From: Moritella viscosa
GTDB taxonomy: Bacteria; Pseudomonadota; Gammaproteobacteria; Enterobacterales; Moritellaceae
NCBI GenBank assembly: GCA_000953735.1
Contig: LN554852.1
Coordinates: 2,987,846 to 3,051,845 of the forward strand
DNA length: 64,000 nt
Direction: 5' to 3'
The notes under the pieces were generated by a model. It was not told the origin of the DNA. It saw only the letters and a program-made list of their open reading frames with translations, and made no database searches. Position numbers and translations under genes: made by a program. Positions 16,936 through 26,928 of this stretch are shown piece by piece (positions within the stretch are counted from its first letter, which is position 1; each line of letters begins with the position of its first letter).

Positions 16936-17363
16936 TTATCCACTTTATGGGTAATATGAAACTTGTTGCGTATAAAATGACAATATTGTTTGTAATAACA
17001 ACCACAAAAAAAATAATAAATTAATACTTGCGTGGTAGTTTTATAAACGAATTAGCTGTAAATATAATCAAAATTTTTGAGGATCTCCTCACAACCTTGG
17101 CAACACTTTTTTTTCTTTTTTTTTTCACTTTAACTATTGATTTTTGCTAATCGTAATTGATCACTGAGGCCAGAATGAAAGTCGCCACTAACTCACTAAA
17201 TTATCCACATGTTGTTCAGTTTAGTGCCACTTGCCAAAACGTGATTATCACACTATCTTGTATGCATAAATACAGGACAACACTACATCTTGTGTATTAA
17301 CAAGAATATCAATACTAGTGTTGGTGGAAATATTCTTACATTGTTTTAAGGTCAGTCAGCTAA
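16936..17363 (+). promoter_or_regulatory. nrdAB promoter region with DnaA and NrdR-type boxes
   Basis: The 599-bp gap before nrdA holds TTATCCACT (16936-16944) and a perfect DnaA box TTATCCACA (17201-17209). It also has two NrdR-like palindromes, ACACTATCTTGTATGC (17250-17265) and ACACTACATCTTGTGT (17280-17295), spaced 30 bp apart, and a possible partial third at 17312. Known nrdAB promoters are repressed by NrdR at such paired boxes and modulated by DnaA-ATP. A poly-pyrimidine stretch (T-rich, 17107-17129) lies between the DnaA boxes. Site calls are by eye. Confidence 0.75.
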
Positions 17364-19637
17364 ATGAATAAGAATTTACTAGTTACAAAACGCAGCGGTA
17401 AACAAGAAACGATCGATCTTGAAAAGATCCACCGCGTGATCAAATGGGCAGCCAAAGGGTTGAATAATGTATCGGTGTCACTGGTAGAGTTAAAATCTCA
17501 CATCCAGTTTTATGATGGCATTCGTACTGAAGATATACATGAAACCATGATCAAAGCTGCAGCGGATTTAATTAGTGAAGAAGCACCAGATTATCAATAT
17601 CTGTCTGCGCGTTTAGCTGTCTTCCACCTACGTAAAAAAGCATATGGTAAATTTGAACCACCTGCGCTTTATGATCACGTAAAATTAAATGTTGATGCGC
17701 TTCGCTATGATGCACACCTACTTGCTGATTACACGGTTGAAGAATTCGCAGAAATGAATGAGTTCGTTGATCACTGGCGTGACATGAACTTCTCTTACGG
17801 TGCAATTAAACAGCTAGAAGGTAAATACCTACTACAAAACCGTATTTCTGGTGAAATCTTCGAAAGCCCACAATTTCTGTATATCTTAGTGGCTGCGAGC
17901 TTATTTGCGACATACAATAAATCGGTTCGTATGGACTACATTCGTCGTTTCTATGAGGCAACGTCAACCTTCAAGATTTCACTGCCAACACCAATCATGG
18001 CAGGTGTTCGTACCCCAACTCGTCAATTCAGCTCGTGTGTGCTGATTGAGTGTGACGATAGCCTAGATTCTATCAATGCAGTATCTAACTCTATTGTTAA
18101 ATATGTATCGCAACGTGCTGGTATCGGTATCAACGCAGGTCGTATTCGTGCATTAGGTAGTTCAATCCGTGGTGGTGAAGCATTCCACACAGGTTGTATC
18201 CCATTCTACAAACACTTCCAGACAGCTGTTAAATCTTGCTCTCAAGGTGGCGTTCGTGGTGGTGCAGCAACATTATTCTACCCATTATGGCACTTAGAAG
18301 TAGAGTCACTTCTTGTACTTAAAAATAACCGTGGTGTTGAAGAAAACCGTGTACGTCACCTTGACTACGGCGTGCAGATTAACCGTTTAATGTACCAACG
18401 TTTAATTGATAATAAAGATATTACTTTATTCAGCCCATCTGATGTTGATGGTTTGTATGATGCATTCTTCCAAGATCAAGATGAATTCGAGCGTCTATAC
18501 AATCTTTATGAACAAGACTCATCAATTCGTAAGCAAACGATTAAAGCCAGCGAACTATTTGCTTTACTTATGCAAGAACGTGCAAGTACCGGTCGTATCT
18601 ACATTCAGAATGTGGATCACTGTAATACTCACAGCCCATTTAACCCAGCGGTTGCACCGATAAGACAAAGTAATTTATGTCTAGAAATTGCGTTACCAAC
18701 GAAACCAATGCAACATCCTGGTGATGAAAATGGTGAAATTGCGCTATGTACATTGTCAGCGTTCAACCTTGGTGCAATTAAAAACCTTGATGAATTAGAA
18801 AACCTTGCAGATCTGGCAGTTCGTGCATTAGATAGCTTACTTGATTATCAAGACTACCCAATGCCAGCGGCTGAAAAATCAACAATGGCGCGTCGTTCAT
18901 TAGGCATAGGCGTGATTAACTACGCATACTATCTCGCGAAAAACGGTGTTAAATACTCAGACGGTAGTGCAAACAACCTAACGCATAAGACATTTGAAGC
19001 AATTCAATTCTATCTTTTAAAAGCGTCAATGAATCTATCGAAAGAACAAGGTCCATGTTTAGCATTTAATGAAACAACATACGCTCAAGGTATCTTACCA
19101 ATTGATACCTATAAATCATCGTTAGATGAGATTTGTGATGAAGAATTACACTTAGATTGGGAAACATTACGTAGCGAAATTAAAGAACACGGCTTACGTA
19201 ACTCAACGCTAACAGCATTGATGCCATCAGAAACATCAAGCCAGATTTCAAATGCGACAAACGGCATTGAGCCACCACGTGGTTTAATCAGTATTAAAGC
19301 AAGTAAAGACGGGATTTTGAAACAAGTTGTACCAGATTACGAAAATCTACGTGATAACTACGAGTTACTTTGGAACATTCCAAGTAATACAGGTTATTTA
19401 CAACTTGTTGGTTTAATGCAGAAATTCGTAGACCAAGCGATTTCATCTAACACTAACTATGATCCACAACGTTTCTCGGGGCAAAAAGTACCGATGACAA
19501 CGCTGTTAACGGACCTGATGTTAGCGTATAAGTACGGCTTAAAAACGCTTTACTACCATAACACACGTGACGGTGCATCAGACGTAGATGTAGTTAAAGA
19601 AGACGAGGGCTGTGAAGGCGGCGCATGTAAGATCTAA
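17364..19637 (+). CDS. nrdA: ribonucleoside-diphosphate reductase class Ia, alpha subunit
   Basis: A full-length 757-residue NrdA that reduces NDPs to dNDPs with NrdB. It has an N-terminal ATP-cone (VTKRSGKQETIDLEKIHRVIKWAA), the radical/catalytic motif NLCLEI with Cys439 and Glu441, the paired cysteines in SSCVL and ALCTL, and the C-terminal redox pair in GCEGGACKI that is re-reduced by thioredoxin or glutaredoxin. Length and motifs match the Escherichia coli enzyme. It begins the nrdA-nrdB-yfaE operon behind a promoter region with NrdR- and DnaA-type boxes. Confidence 0.99.
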   Translation: MNKNLLVTKRSGKQETIDLEKIHRVIKWAAKGLNNVSVSLVELKSHIQFYDGIRTEDIHETMIKAAADLISEEAPDYQYLSARLAVFHLRKKAYGKFEPPALYDHVKLNVDALRYDAHLLADYTVEEFAEMNEFVDHWRDMNFSYGAIKQLEGKYLLQNRISGEIFESPQFLYILVAASLFATYNKSVRMDYIRRFYEATSTFKISLPTPIMAGVRTPTRQFSSCVLIECDDSLDSINAVSNSIVKYVSQRAGIGINAGRIRALGSSIRGGEAFHTGCIPFYKHFQTAVKSCSQGGVRGGAATLFYPLWHLEVESLLVLKNNRGVEENRVRHLDYGVQINRLMYQRLIDNKDITLFSPSDVDGLYDAFFQDQDEFERLYNLYEQDSSIRKQTIKASELFALLMQERASTGRIYIQNVDHCNTHSPFNPAVAPIRQSNLCLEIALPTKPMQHPGDENGEIALCTLSAFNLGAIKNLDELENLADLAVRALDSLLDYQDYPMPAAEKSTMARRSLGIGVINYAYYLAKNGVKYSDGSANNLTHKTFEAIQFYLLKASMNLSKEQGPCLAFNETTYAQGILPIDTYKSSLDEICDEELHLDWETLRSEIKEHGLRNSTLTALMPSETSSQISNATNGIEPPRGLISIKASKDGILKQVVPDYENLRDNYELLWNIPSNTGYLQLVGLMQKFVDQAISSNTNYDPQRFSGQKVPMTTLLTDLMLAYKYGLKTLYYHNTRDGASDVDVVKEDEGCEGGACKI

Positions 19638-19679
19638 ACAATCTAATTACGTACACCGATACCACCTACCCCCTTTCAT

Positions 19680-19699
19680 TTGGCAGCTTAGGCTGCCAA
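19680..19699 (+). promoter_or_regulatory. stem-loop between nrdA and nrdB
   Basis: TTGGCAGC and GCTGCCAA pair around a four-base loop in the 88-bp nrdA-nrdB gap. It has only a weak T-rich tail, so it may partly terminate or stabilise the messenger and set the nrdA to nrdB ratio. Confidence 0.6.
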
Positions 19700-19725
19700 T
19701 TTAATGTATTAAATAGAGATGACCA

Positions 19726-20856
19726 ATGAGTTACACTACTTTTTGCCAAACTAAAAATGATCAATTAAAAGAACCAATGTTTTTCGGCCAACCTGTAAAC
19801 GTTGCCCGCTTTGACCAACAAAAACATGAAATTTTTGAAAAACTAATTGAACGTCAGTTATCATTTTTTTGGCGACCAGAAGAAGTTGATGTAAGTAAAG
19901 ACCGTATTGATTATCAGCAATTACCTGATCATGAAAAACACATCTTCATCAGTAACCTAAAATACCAAACATTGTTAGATAGTATTCAAGGCCGTTCTCC
20001 TAACGTTGCCTTTTTACCACTGGTGTCATTACCAGAAGTTGAAACTTGGATCGAAACTTGGTCATTCAGTGAAACTATTCACTCACGCTCATACACACAT
20101 ATTATTCGTAATATCGTGAATGATCCATCAGAAGTATTCGATGATATCGTTGCCAATGAAGAGATTCTAAAACGTGCTAAAGATATTGCGGGTTATTACG
20201 ATGACTTAATCCACGCAACGCAACACTTACACTTGCTTGGTGAAGGCTCACACGTGATTAACGGTGAAACTATTATCGTTAGTCAGCGTGCAGTGAAGAA
20301 GAAACTATACCTCGCAATGGTATCGGTAAACGTACTTGAAGCGATCCGTTTCTATGTAAGTTTTGCTTGTTCTTTCGCTTTCGCTGAACGTGAATTAATG
20401 GAAGGTAACGCTAAAATCATTAAGCTTATTGCCCGTGATGAAGCATTGCATTTAACGAGTACGCAGCACATTTTAAACTTGATGGCTGACGGTAAAGACG
20501 ACCCTGAGATGCAAGAGATCTCAATCGAGTGTTTCCAAGAAACACAACAAATCTTTACTGATGCAGCACAACAAGAAAAAGACTGGGCTGAATACCTATT
20601 CAAAGATGGCTCTATGATTGGCTTGAATAAAGATATTCTTGCTGATTACATTGAATACATCACTAATACACGTATGGCAGCTGTTGGCTTACCAATGGCA
20701 TTTGAAGTCAAAAGTAATCCACTTCCGTGGATCAATGCTTGGTTAGTATCTGATAACGTACAAGTTGCACCACAAGAGTCAGAAATTAGCTCATACTTAG
20801 TTGGTCAGATTAACGCTGAAATCAACCACGCTGACATAGGTACATTCGTTCTATAA
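19726..20856 (+). CDS. nrdB: ribonucleoside-diphosphate reductase class Ia, beta subunit
   Basis: A full-length 376-residue NrdB that houses the di-iron centre and stable tyrosyl radical handed to NrdA. The radical tyrosine is in SRSYTHI (residue 123). Iron ligands appear in [24 protein letters not shown] and [12 protein letters not shown]. The C-terminus ([10 protein letters not shown]) is the tail that docks to NrdA. It is co-transcribed with nrdA and overlaps yfaE by one base. Confidence 0.99.
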   Translation: MSYTTFCQTKNDQLKEPMFFGQPVNVARFDQQKHEIFEKLIERQLSFFWRPEEVDVSKDRIDYQQLPDHEKHIFISNLKYQTLLDSIQGRSPNVAFLPLVSLPEVETWIETWSFSETIHSRSYTHIIRNIVNDPSEVFDDIVANEEILKRAKDIAGYYDDLIHATQHLHLLGEGSHVINGETIIVSQRAVKKKLYLAMVSVNVLEAIRFYVSFACSFAFAERELMEGNAKIIKLIARDEALHLTSTQHILNLMADGKDDPEMQEISIECFQETQQIFTDAAQQEKDWAEYLFKDGSMIGLNKDILADYIEYITNTRMAAVGLPMAFEVKSNPLPWINAWLVSDNVQVAPQESEISSYLVGQINAEINHADIGTFVL

Positions 20857-21131
20857 TGTCGATTACGCTGACAACTCATTCAGGGAAATATCAAGTTTCA
20901 ACACAAGATAGCTCCCTGCTTGATACACTTGAACGCACTGGACATCAAATTGAATATCAGTGCCGTCAAGGCTATTGCGGCGCTTGCCGCACGACACTCT
21001 CAAGTGGCACGGTTACTTATACAACCGAACCACTTGCAGCGGTTGCAGCGGGATCTATATTGCCCTGTTGCTGTAAAGCAGATAGTGACATAACACTTGC
21101 TGTCATCGCGACAACAACGGTTTCAGCATAA
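20856..21131 (+). CDS. yfaE: 2Fe-2S ferredoxin YfaE (NrdB maintenance)
   Basis: A 91-residue plant-type ferredoxin with the CRQGYCGACRTTL cluster loop (three Cys) and the fourth Cys in SILPCCCKAD. In Escherichia coli YfaE reduces the NrdB di-iron site to regenerate the tyrosyl radical. The ATG overlaps the last base of the nrdB stop (TAATG), so translation is coupled. Length and order match the conserved nrdAB-yfaE operon. Confidence 0.95.
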   Translation: MSITLTTHSGKYQVSTQDSSLLDTLERTGHQIEYQCRQGYCGACRTTLSSGTVTYTTEPLAAVAAGSILPCCCKADSDITLAVIATTTVSA

Positions 21132-21176
21132 TATACTTATTATTAATTAAGTAGCGTGTATTAACCCCCCTAAAAT

Positions 21177-21214
21177 AACAAGTCTTAACAATATCCACTA
21201 TGTTAAGGCTTGTT
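21177..21214 (+). terminator. probable terminator of nrdAB-yfaE operon
   Basis: A long imperfect stem (AACAAGTCTTAACA against TGTTAAGGCTTGTT) begins 46 bases after yfaE, with no T-run. It could instead be a messenger-stabilising hairpin. Confidence 0.55.
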
Positions 21215-21325
21215 CATATTGTGATCCAACAACCATTTTATCATCTCATAAAATCCAACTCTCAATAGCTTACGATATAGAATGTGATTTACTTTGCAAA
21301 ACGAACGAACCTTACCCATACTCCT

Positions 21326-21382
21326 TTCAATAACGTATAAAAACTTCAATAGCGTATAAGCACTTCAATAACGTATAAGTAC
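21326..21382 (+). repeat. three tandem 19-bp repeats before the MNIO gene
   Basis: Three adjacent copies of TTCAATAACGTATAAAAAC with changes only at position 8 and the last few bases (TTCAATAGCGTATAAGCAC, TTCAATAACGTATAAGTAC). They end 25 bases before the ATG of the DUF692 gene. Each unit contains TATAA, so they could carry a -10 element or be operator copies. Confidence 0.9.
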
Positions 21383-21407
21383 CACGGCTTTAAAATAGGA
21401 CAACTTT

Positions 21408-22250
21408 ATGTTAGATGATTTAGTTGGGATCGGTATGCGTCCAGCACATTATGAGAAACTCACTAATAGCCAGGTAGATATTGGCTGGGTAGAGGTACAC
21501 AGTGAGAATCACTTCGAGATTAACTCAGAGGCGACATATTATTTGGATAAAGCCTGTGATCGCTATCCCATCAGCTTACACGGTATTGGTTTAGCACTCT
21601 CTTCTAATGAGCTACTTGATACTATCCACATTAATAATATTAAAAAACTGGTTGACCGTTATAAGCCATTTCGAGTGTCAGAACATTTGGGCTGGAGTTC
21701 CATTGCTGGTCAGCATTATAGTGATACATTAGCAATTCCCTACACAGAAGAAAACCTCAAGCGTATAATTGCGCGGGTTGACCAAGTTCAGCATATTTTA
21801 GGTCAAACAATTGCAATTGAAAATCCCGCCTGTTATTGCCAATATAAAAATAATAGCCTGACAGAAGCTGTCTTTTTAACCGAACTACAAGCCGCTACGA
21901 ACTGCAAAATACTGCTCGATATTAATAATGTCCATATTAGTAGTCATCAGCTCGAATTCAATCCTTATGATTACTTAGCGTCAATACCTAGCAGTATTGT
22001 CAGCGAGATCCACCTATCTGGTAGCAATAAACAATTAAAGGATAACCACATCACCTTCGACCAAGAGCATGGCCAAAAGGTAACGCCCGAAGTATGGCAG
22101 CTATTTGAATATTATTTGCAGCATTGCAACACAATTCCAACCCTTATTGAATGGGATACTAATATTCCACAGCTCAATGAATTACTGCATGAAGCACATA
22201 CAGCTCAAAAAATGATATTGAAATCACAGCGTTTTAAAAAAACATGTTAA
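21408..22250 (+). CDS. MNIO family (DUF692) multinuclear iron oxidase, orphan
   Basis: A 280-residue TIM-barrel protein of the DUF692/MNIO (BufB, MbnB-like) family. It begins GIGMRPAHYEKL, with metal-binding style segments WVEVHSENHF, SLHGIGLAL, SEHLGW, AIENPACY, LDINNVHI and EIHLSG, which hold the conserved His/Glu/Asp ligands. Characterised members modify cysteines of small precursor peptides, usually with a partner protein and next to a short precursor gene. Neither is visible here: the flanks (21132-21407 and 22251-22358) contain no fitting small gene. AGGACA precedes ATG 21408. The substrate may be encoded elsewhere. Confidence 0.88.
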   Translation: MLDDLVGIGMRPAHYEKLTNSQVDIGWVEVHSENHFEINSEATYYLDKACDRYPISLHGIGLALSSNELLDTIHINNIKKLVDRYKPFRVSEHLGWSSIAGQHYSDTLAIPYTEENLKRIIARVDQVQHILGQTIAIENPACYCQYKNNSLTEAVFLTELQAATNCKILLDINNVHISSHQLEFNPYDYLASIPSSIVSEIHLSGSNKQLKDNHITFDQEHGQKVTPEVWQLFEYYLQHCNTIPTLIEWDTNIPQLNELLHEAHTAQKMILKSQRFKKTC

Positions 22251-22358
22251 TCAAATAGGTTCTCAAAATTACAATCGAAACATAATATAAAAGTCAGCGG
22301 ATGACCCCGATATAAACCACGTTCCAACCAATTTGCCAGTTAACCATATAGTAACCCA

Positions 22359-23624
22359 TTAACGAACCTGCTTAACAGTGTGTTCAAGTTTATCCATATC
22401 TTGTTCATGCCCATAACAAATACCATGACATATCTGCGATAACGCGTGCTCAGAACGGCCATTACTGCTTAACTGGTCTGGTATACGCAAAATAACTTCA
22501 ACCCCCTCTTTATTACCCGCTAACACTAAAAATAACGCCGTTGTATTAAAATAAGGTGGAATAAAAAACACACTCGAACAATTGAAACCTGCAGCACTGT
22601 ATTCATCAACCTTAAGGAAACCCAAGTTAGAGATAATTGCGGAAGTACGGTACAGACCTGTTTTTTGTCTCTTTAACGCTAATTTGTCATTGCATTTTTT
22701 CAACCATGACAATGGCACCCAACTTAATGCATTGAGTGTTGGCACACCGGCAAAACGAGGCATTCTTGCGTGTTCATTATCCGCAATTTTCAGCTTAATT
22801 TGCTTAGCCCAATCGGCAGTGGTTGTTTCTGGTGATACCTGCATTAATAGCCCACCTGTTAAATTCCCCGTAGAGATAATATCGGCGTCATGCATACGTA
22901 AATCAACGGGTAGTTGAATACGTACTGCCGAGTCAGAATACAGGTTCGCTAACTTAGCAATACTAATACCAGCGTTAGCTAATATTTGTTTATAACCACC
23001 TGGTAGGGTTCTACGCTGCCAAGAGGAACCAAAATCTTGTCCAGCGGGAACTCCTGTTGGGGCAGCAACGGTATCGGTAATTTTTTCACCGGGTATCGAA
23101 GTAACTGATTTAGCTAAATCAATATCACGCACAAAACTATTATCACCTCGTAACGACTGCTGACGCAGAGCCCGTAATACTTCATCAGCAAATGTTTTTG
23201 TACCTCGTCCATCCATTACCGCATGATGCGTTCTAAAAATAATATGGTGTTTATCATTTCTCTCACCAAGTACCAGCAATACTTCACAACCCGTACTGGT
23301 TTTTACATCGAGAGGGCGATTTAAAAATGGCGCTAACTTATCGCTCATGCCATCCCAATTTAGCCCTCGGATAACTTCAAGCACTGTCGTTTGACCTGCA
23401 TCAGCCCAATGACTAAAACCAAGCTTACCTGCAAGTTTAAACCGCGTTCCTTGCAATACAGCTGAAGCCTTAATGACCGCTTGTTGCCACGCGCATATAT
23501 CAATATTGCCAATGCCTTCAAGTACCATTTGGTTAGCAACACAAGTTGCGGTTTCTTCGGCATTAAAATCATCACAACTAATATAAAAACGCTCTGTTGG
23601 TGAAAGTTTACGTTTAAACGTCAT
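22359..23624 (-). CDS. condensation-domain type acyltransferase
   Basis: A 421-residue stand-alone protein of the condensation/chloramphenicol-acetyltransferase-like superfamily. The catalytic HHAVMDG motif (HHxxxDG) lies at residues 133-139, the position usual for NRPS condensation domains and WS/DGAT-type enzymes. Later segments (VRIQLPVDLRMHDADIISTGNLTGG, ISNLGFLKVDEYSAAGF) fit the channel-bridging half. Such enzymes join an acyl donor to an amine or alcohol; the substrate is unknown. ATG 23624 has AGGAGG six bases upstream. It starts 25 bases after the RND pump gene, and is the last gene of the GH3-GNAT-RND operon. Confidence 0.82.
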   Translation of the reverse strand: MTFKRKLSPTERFYISCDDFNAEETATCVANQMVLEGIGNIDICAWQQAVIKASAVLQGTRFKLAGKLGFSHWADAGQTTVLEVIRGLNWDGMSDKLAPFLNRPLDVKTSTGCEVLLVLGERNDKHHIIFRTHHAVMDGRGTKTFADEVLRALRQQSLRGDNSFVRDIDLAKSVTSIPGEKITDTVAAPTGVPAGQDFGSSWQRRTLPGGYKQILANAGISIAKLANLYSDSAVRIQLPVDLRMHDADIISTGNLTGGLLMQVSPETTTADWAKQIKLKIADNEHARMPRFAGVPTLNALSWVPLSWLKKCNDKLALKRQKTGLYRTSAIISNLGFLKVDEYSAAGFNCSSVFFIPPYFNTTALFLVLAGNKEGVEVILRIPDQLSSNGRSEHALSQICHGICYGHEQDMDKLEHTVKQVR

Positions 23625-23649
23625 CGTTCCTCCTTGAACTGTTCGACGG

Positions 23650-26600
23650 TTATGCTGCGCTATCTGTCGCGCGGTTATTATGGCTAGCCATATCTTGATG
23701 GTCATCAAGCACTTCGGCTTCAGCATTTTGTTTTTTAAAAAGTAGTATCGTGACAGCGTTCACTACATCTTGAATTAATAAATACACGGCAGGCACTAAT
23801 AACAAACTTACCAGCGTGGCAAACAACACGCCAAACGCGAGTGATATAGCCATCGGGATTAAAAACTGTGCCTGTAAGCTAGTTTCACTCATGATCGGTA
23901 CTAAGCCAATAAAAGTGGTTAATGAGGTAAGAATAATAGGGCGAAAACGGCGAATACCGGCACTGGTAATTGCGGTTTCTAAGTCTTCACCTTGACTGCG
24001 TTTTTCGTTGATATAGTCAATCAGGACTAAATTGTCATTGACCACGATCCCACTCACGGCAACCATGCCAATAAAAGACCACAAGGTAACATCGACCCCT
24101 AACAGTAAATGGCCTAATAACGACCCGACAAGACCAAACGGGATCGCAAACATGACTAATAATGGCTGCGTATAAGAGCTAAACAAAATAGCCATCACTA
24201 AGTACATCGCGATCAATGCGAGTAAATAACTGCTTGTTAATATATCTACAAACTCCACAATACTTTTCTGCTTGCCAGCCTTTGACCACTTAACGGCTGT
24301 AATCTCTGTTAATTGCTGTAAAAAACCGATTTCCAAATCAGCGATAACCGCCTTAGTACTGTTCTTCCCTGTATCAACAAATGCTGAAACAGAAATAACC
24401 CGATTTCGCTCATAACGTTTAATATTATTATCGGCTGATTTATAACTCACATCTGCGATGGTGAAGAGAGGTACCCCTTCACCACTAGGTAGTTGAATAT
24501 ACATATTTTCTAAATGCCATAATGAGCTAGTTGCTTCTTTTGGATAACTCACCTGCACTTTTACTTCATCTTCACCACGAGACATGCTTTGCACTTCAAT
24601 GCCAAGGTAAGCCTGCTGAACTTGCTGACCAAGCGCACTCAATGTTAATCCCATATCACGCGCCATAGGCTTTAGCGCGAGTTGCGCCTGCTTTGAACTA
24701 CGCTGCTGAGAATCTTGAATATCATATACACCTTCAAATCGGGCTAACACTTGCTTTAAGTTTTCTGCTTGCAGGGCTAAGTCATCTAAGTTACGGCTCG
24801 ACAGCTCAATATTAATATCTGCACTTGGCGGGGTTAGATCCGACACAAAATTTAATTCGATACTGTCTTCAATTTCGCCAACTCGTTCTCGCCAGCGACG
24901 AATGATGTCATGGCCGGACATCACACGATCATTCGATACTGATAGCTCCAGATACACTCTGCCAATATGATCATCGGCAGCCGCTTGTGCTTCACGTGAA
25001 TATTTACTGATTGGCGCAACGACAGAATACACATGCGCAATCGCAGAAGCCCCGCTTTCATCGGTCAACTCTTGTTGCAGTAGTAATGCTTCCTGCTCAA
25101 TCTTTAATATCGCATGCTTGGTTTTATCAGGGTTACTGCCTTCTGCAAAAGTGACATTGGCATACGCAACATCCCCTTCAATGGCCGAAAACAAGACAGT
25201 TCGTAACCAGCCGCTGGAAAGTAAGGTTAAAGAGATAAAAAATAAGCCCACAAACCCTAAAATATAGCTCCAACGCCACATCAACACATGATCGAGAAAA
25301 GGTTTATATCGGCGTATCACAAACATTTCTAACGCGGTAGAGAATTGAGTTTGTATTCCTTCTAATATTCCACCGATTGTTTTTATTTTACTGATTAGTG
25401 CTTTGTTGTTGGAGGCATGCAGATTGGTTAGTTTTTTCGTATTAAAGTGTTGATTGGAATCACTCTCGACAGGTTGATGACTTAAATGAGCGGGTAAGAT
25501 AAACAATGATTCAAACAATGAAAACAACAATGTCGTGATCACAACAACAGGAATAACTTGCATGAGCTTACCTTCAGGTCCAGGTAAAAACAGCAACGGC
25601 ATAAAGGCGATAACACTTGTTATAATGGCAAATGTGATTGGCTTAGCTACTTTGTAAGCCCCTTCAATGGCCCCTTCTACGCCCTTATTACCTGCGGCTT
25701 GCTCAGTATAAATACTTTCACCGACAACAATGGCATCATCAACAACAATCCCAAGCACCAGTAAAAATGCAAATAACGAAATAATATTAATCGAGCCATC
25801 AAACACAGGTAATAACCAAAAAGCCCCCATAAATGAAATAGGGATACCCAGACTTACCCAAAAGGATAAACGCCAATTTAAAAACAATAATAAAATAGCA
25901 AACAGCAAACATAACCCGCTAAACACATTGCTAACCAGTAAATCGATACGACTCATAAATAACTTAGAGTCATCTTGCCAGACATACAAGCTGATACCCT
26001 CGGGCAAATAAGTTGCGGGGGTTTGTACATACTTATTTATCGCGTCAGCAACCTCGATAATATTTTGCTCACCAACACGGTATACATCTAAAGAAACAGC
26101 CCGTTTACCGTCAAGCTGGGCCATTGTACCTTCATCACGAACCCCATCGGTGATCGTCGCAATATCACTCAGTAAAACTCGCCCACCATCTTCGTCCGCT
26201 TGCAGAATAATACTGGAAAAATCATCCGCACTTTCAATCAGGCCTAAAGTTTGGATCAGTATATCGCCCTGCTCTGTCGCTAAACTCCCACCGGGTAAAT
26301 CAATCGCTGTCGCTTTGAGTATATTAACGACATCTGCAAACTTTAAATTATATTGCGCCAAACTGTCTTCATATAATGCAATGCTGATTTCGTATGGCCT
26401 GGTATTCTGCAGTTCAATAACCGAAATAACAGGTTCTTCTAACAAGTCTAACCGGATATTTTCAGCCAAACGTTTTAACGCCCATTCATCACCTGCGCCA
26501 GCGATAATCAATTTGGCAACGCGATAACGCTCAATCAATTCGCTGACGACTGGCTTTTCAACTTCATCCGGAAATGAGTTGATACTTTCAATTCTTGATT

Positions 26601-26928
26601 TGACTTCATCTAATACAGCCTTGGTGCTATAACCGTCAGCAATATCAATGGTGGTGTAACACGAGCCTGAACTAGCGAATGAAGTGAGATCGAGTGTACC
26701 TTCAATATCATAAACGACCGCTTCAATACGCGTACAAACCATGGCTTCAACATCACGAGGTCCAGCTCCTGGATACAAGGTCGAGATCGCAATTCGCTCT
26801 AGCGACACACCAGGAATTAACTCTTTACGTGTTTCTGGTAATGCTAAACAACCGAATGCGACAATCACCATCATGATCAGGTTTGCTGCAACCCGATTAT
26901 GCGCAAACCAAGCGATCATTACTTTCAT
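23650..26928 (-). CDS. RND efflux transporter, inner-membrane permease
   Basis: A 1092-residue RND permease of the AcrB-like (HAE1/hydrophobe) superfamily. It has an N-terminal membrane helix, two large periplasmic loops, two sets of six membrane helices, and the proton-relay aspartates in LGIVVDDAIVVGESI. GIVVNDNLVLIDYI corresponds to the second half. It drives export of small molecules using the proton gradient together with a membrane-fusion protein. Its start overlaps the stop of the upstream fusion protein by ATGA. No outer-membrane TolC gene is next to it. The operon context suggests export of the product of the GH3/condensation genes. Confidence 0.92.
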   Translation of the reverse strand: MKVMIAWFAHNRVAANLIMMVIVAFGCLALPETRKELIPGVSLERIAISTLYPGAGPRDVEAMVCTRIEAVVYDIEGTLDLTSFASSGSCYTTIDIADGYSTKAVLDEVKSRIESINSFPDEVEKPVVSELIERYRVAKLIIAGAGDEWALKRLAENIRLDLLEEPVISVIELQNTRPYEISIALYEDSLAQYNLKFADVVNILKATAIDLPGGSLATEQGDILIQTLGLIESADDFSSIILQADEDGGRVLLSDIATITDGVRDEGTMAQLDGKRAVSLDVYRVGEQNIIEVADAINKYVQTPATYLPEGISLYVWQDDSKLFMSRIDLLVSNVFSGLCLLFAILLLFLNWRLSFWVSLGIPISFMGAFWLLPVFDGSINIISLFAFLLVLGIVVDDAIVVGESIYTEQAAGNKGVEGAIEGAYKVAKPITFAIITSVIAFMPLLFLPGPEGKLMQVIPVVVITTLLFSLFESLFILPAHLSHQPVESDSNQHFNTKKLTNLHASNNKALISKIKTIGGILEGIQTQFSTALEMFVIRRYKPFLDHVLMWRWSYILGFVGLFFISLTLLSSGWLRTVLFSAIEGDVAYANVTFAEGSNPDKTKHAILKIEQEALLLQQELTDESGASAIAHVYSVVAPISKYSREAQAAADDHIGRVYLELSVSNDRVMSGHDIIRRWRERVGEIEDSIELNFVSDLTPPSADINIELSSRNLDDLALQAENLKQVLARFEGVYDIQDSQQRSSKQAQLALKPMARDMGLTLSALGQQVQQAYLGIEVQSMSRGEDEVKVQVSYPKEATSSLWHLENMYIQLPSGEGVPLFTIADVSYKSADNNIKRYERNRVISVSAFVDTGKNSTKAVIADLEIGFLQQLTEITAVKWSKAGKQKSIVEFVDILTSSYLLALIAMYLVMAILFSSYTQPLLVMFAIPFGLVGSLLGHLLLGVDVTLWSFIGMVAVSGIVVNDNLVLIDYINEKRSQGEDLETAITSAGIRRFRPIILTSLTTFIGLVPIMSETSLQAQFLIPMAISLAFGVLFATLVSLLLVPAVYLLIQDVVNAVTILLFKKQNAEAEVLDDHQDMASHNNRATDSAA

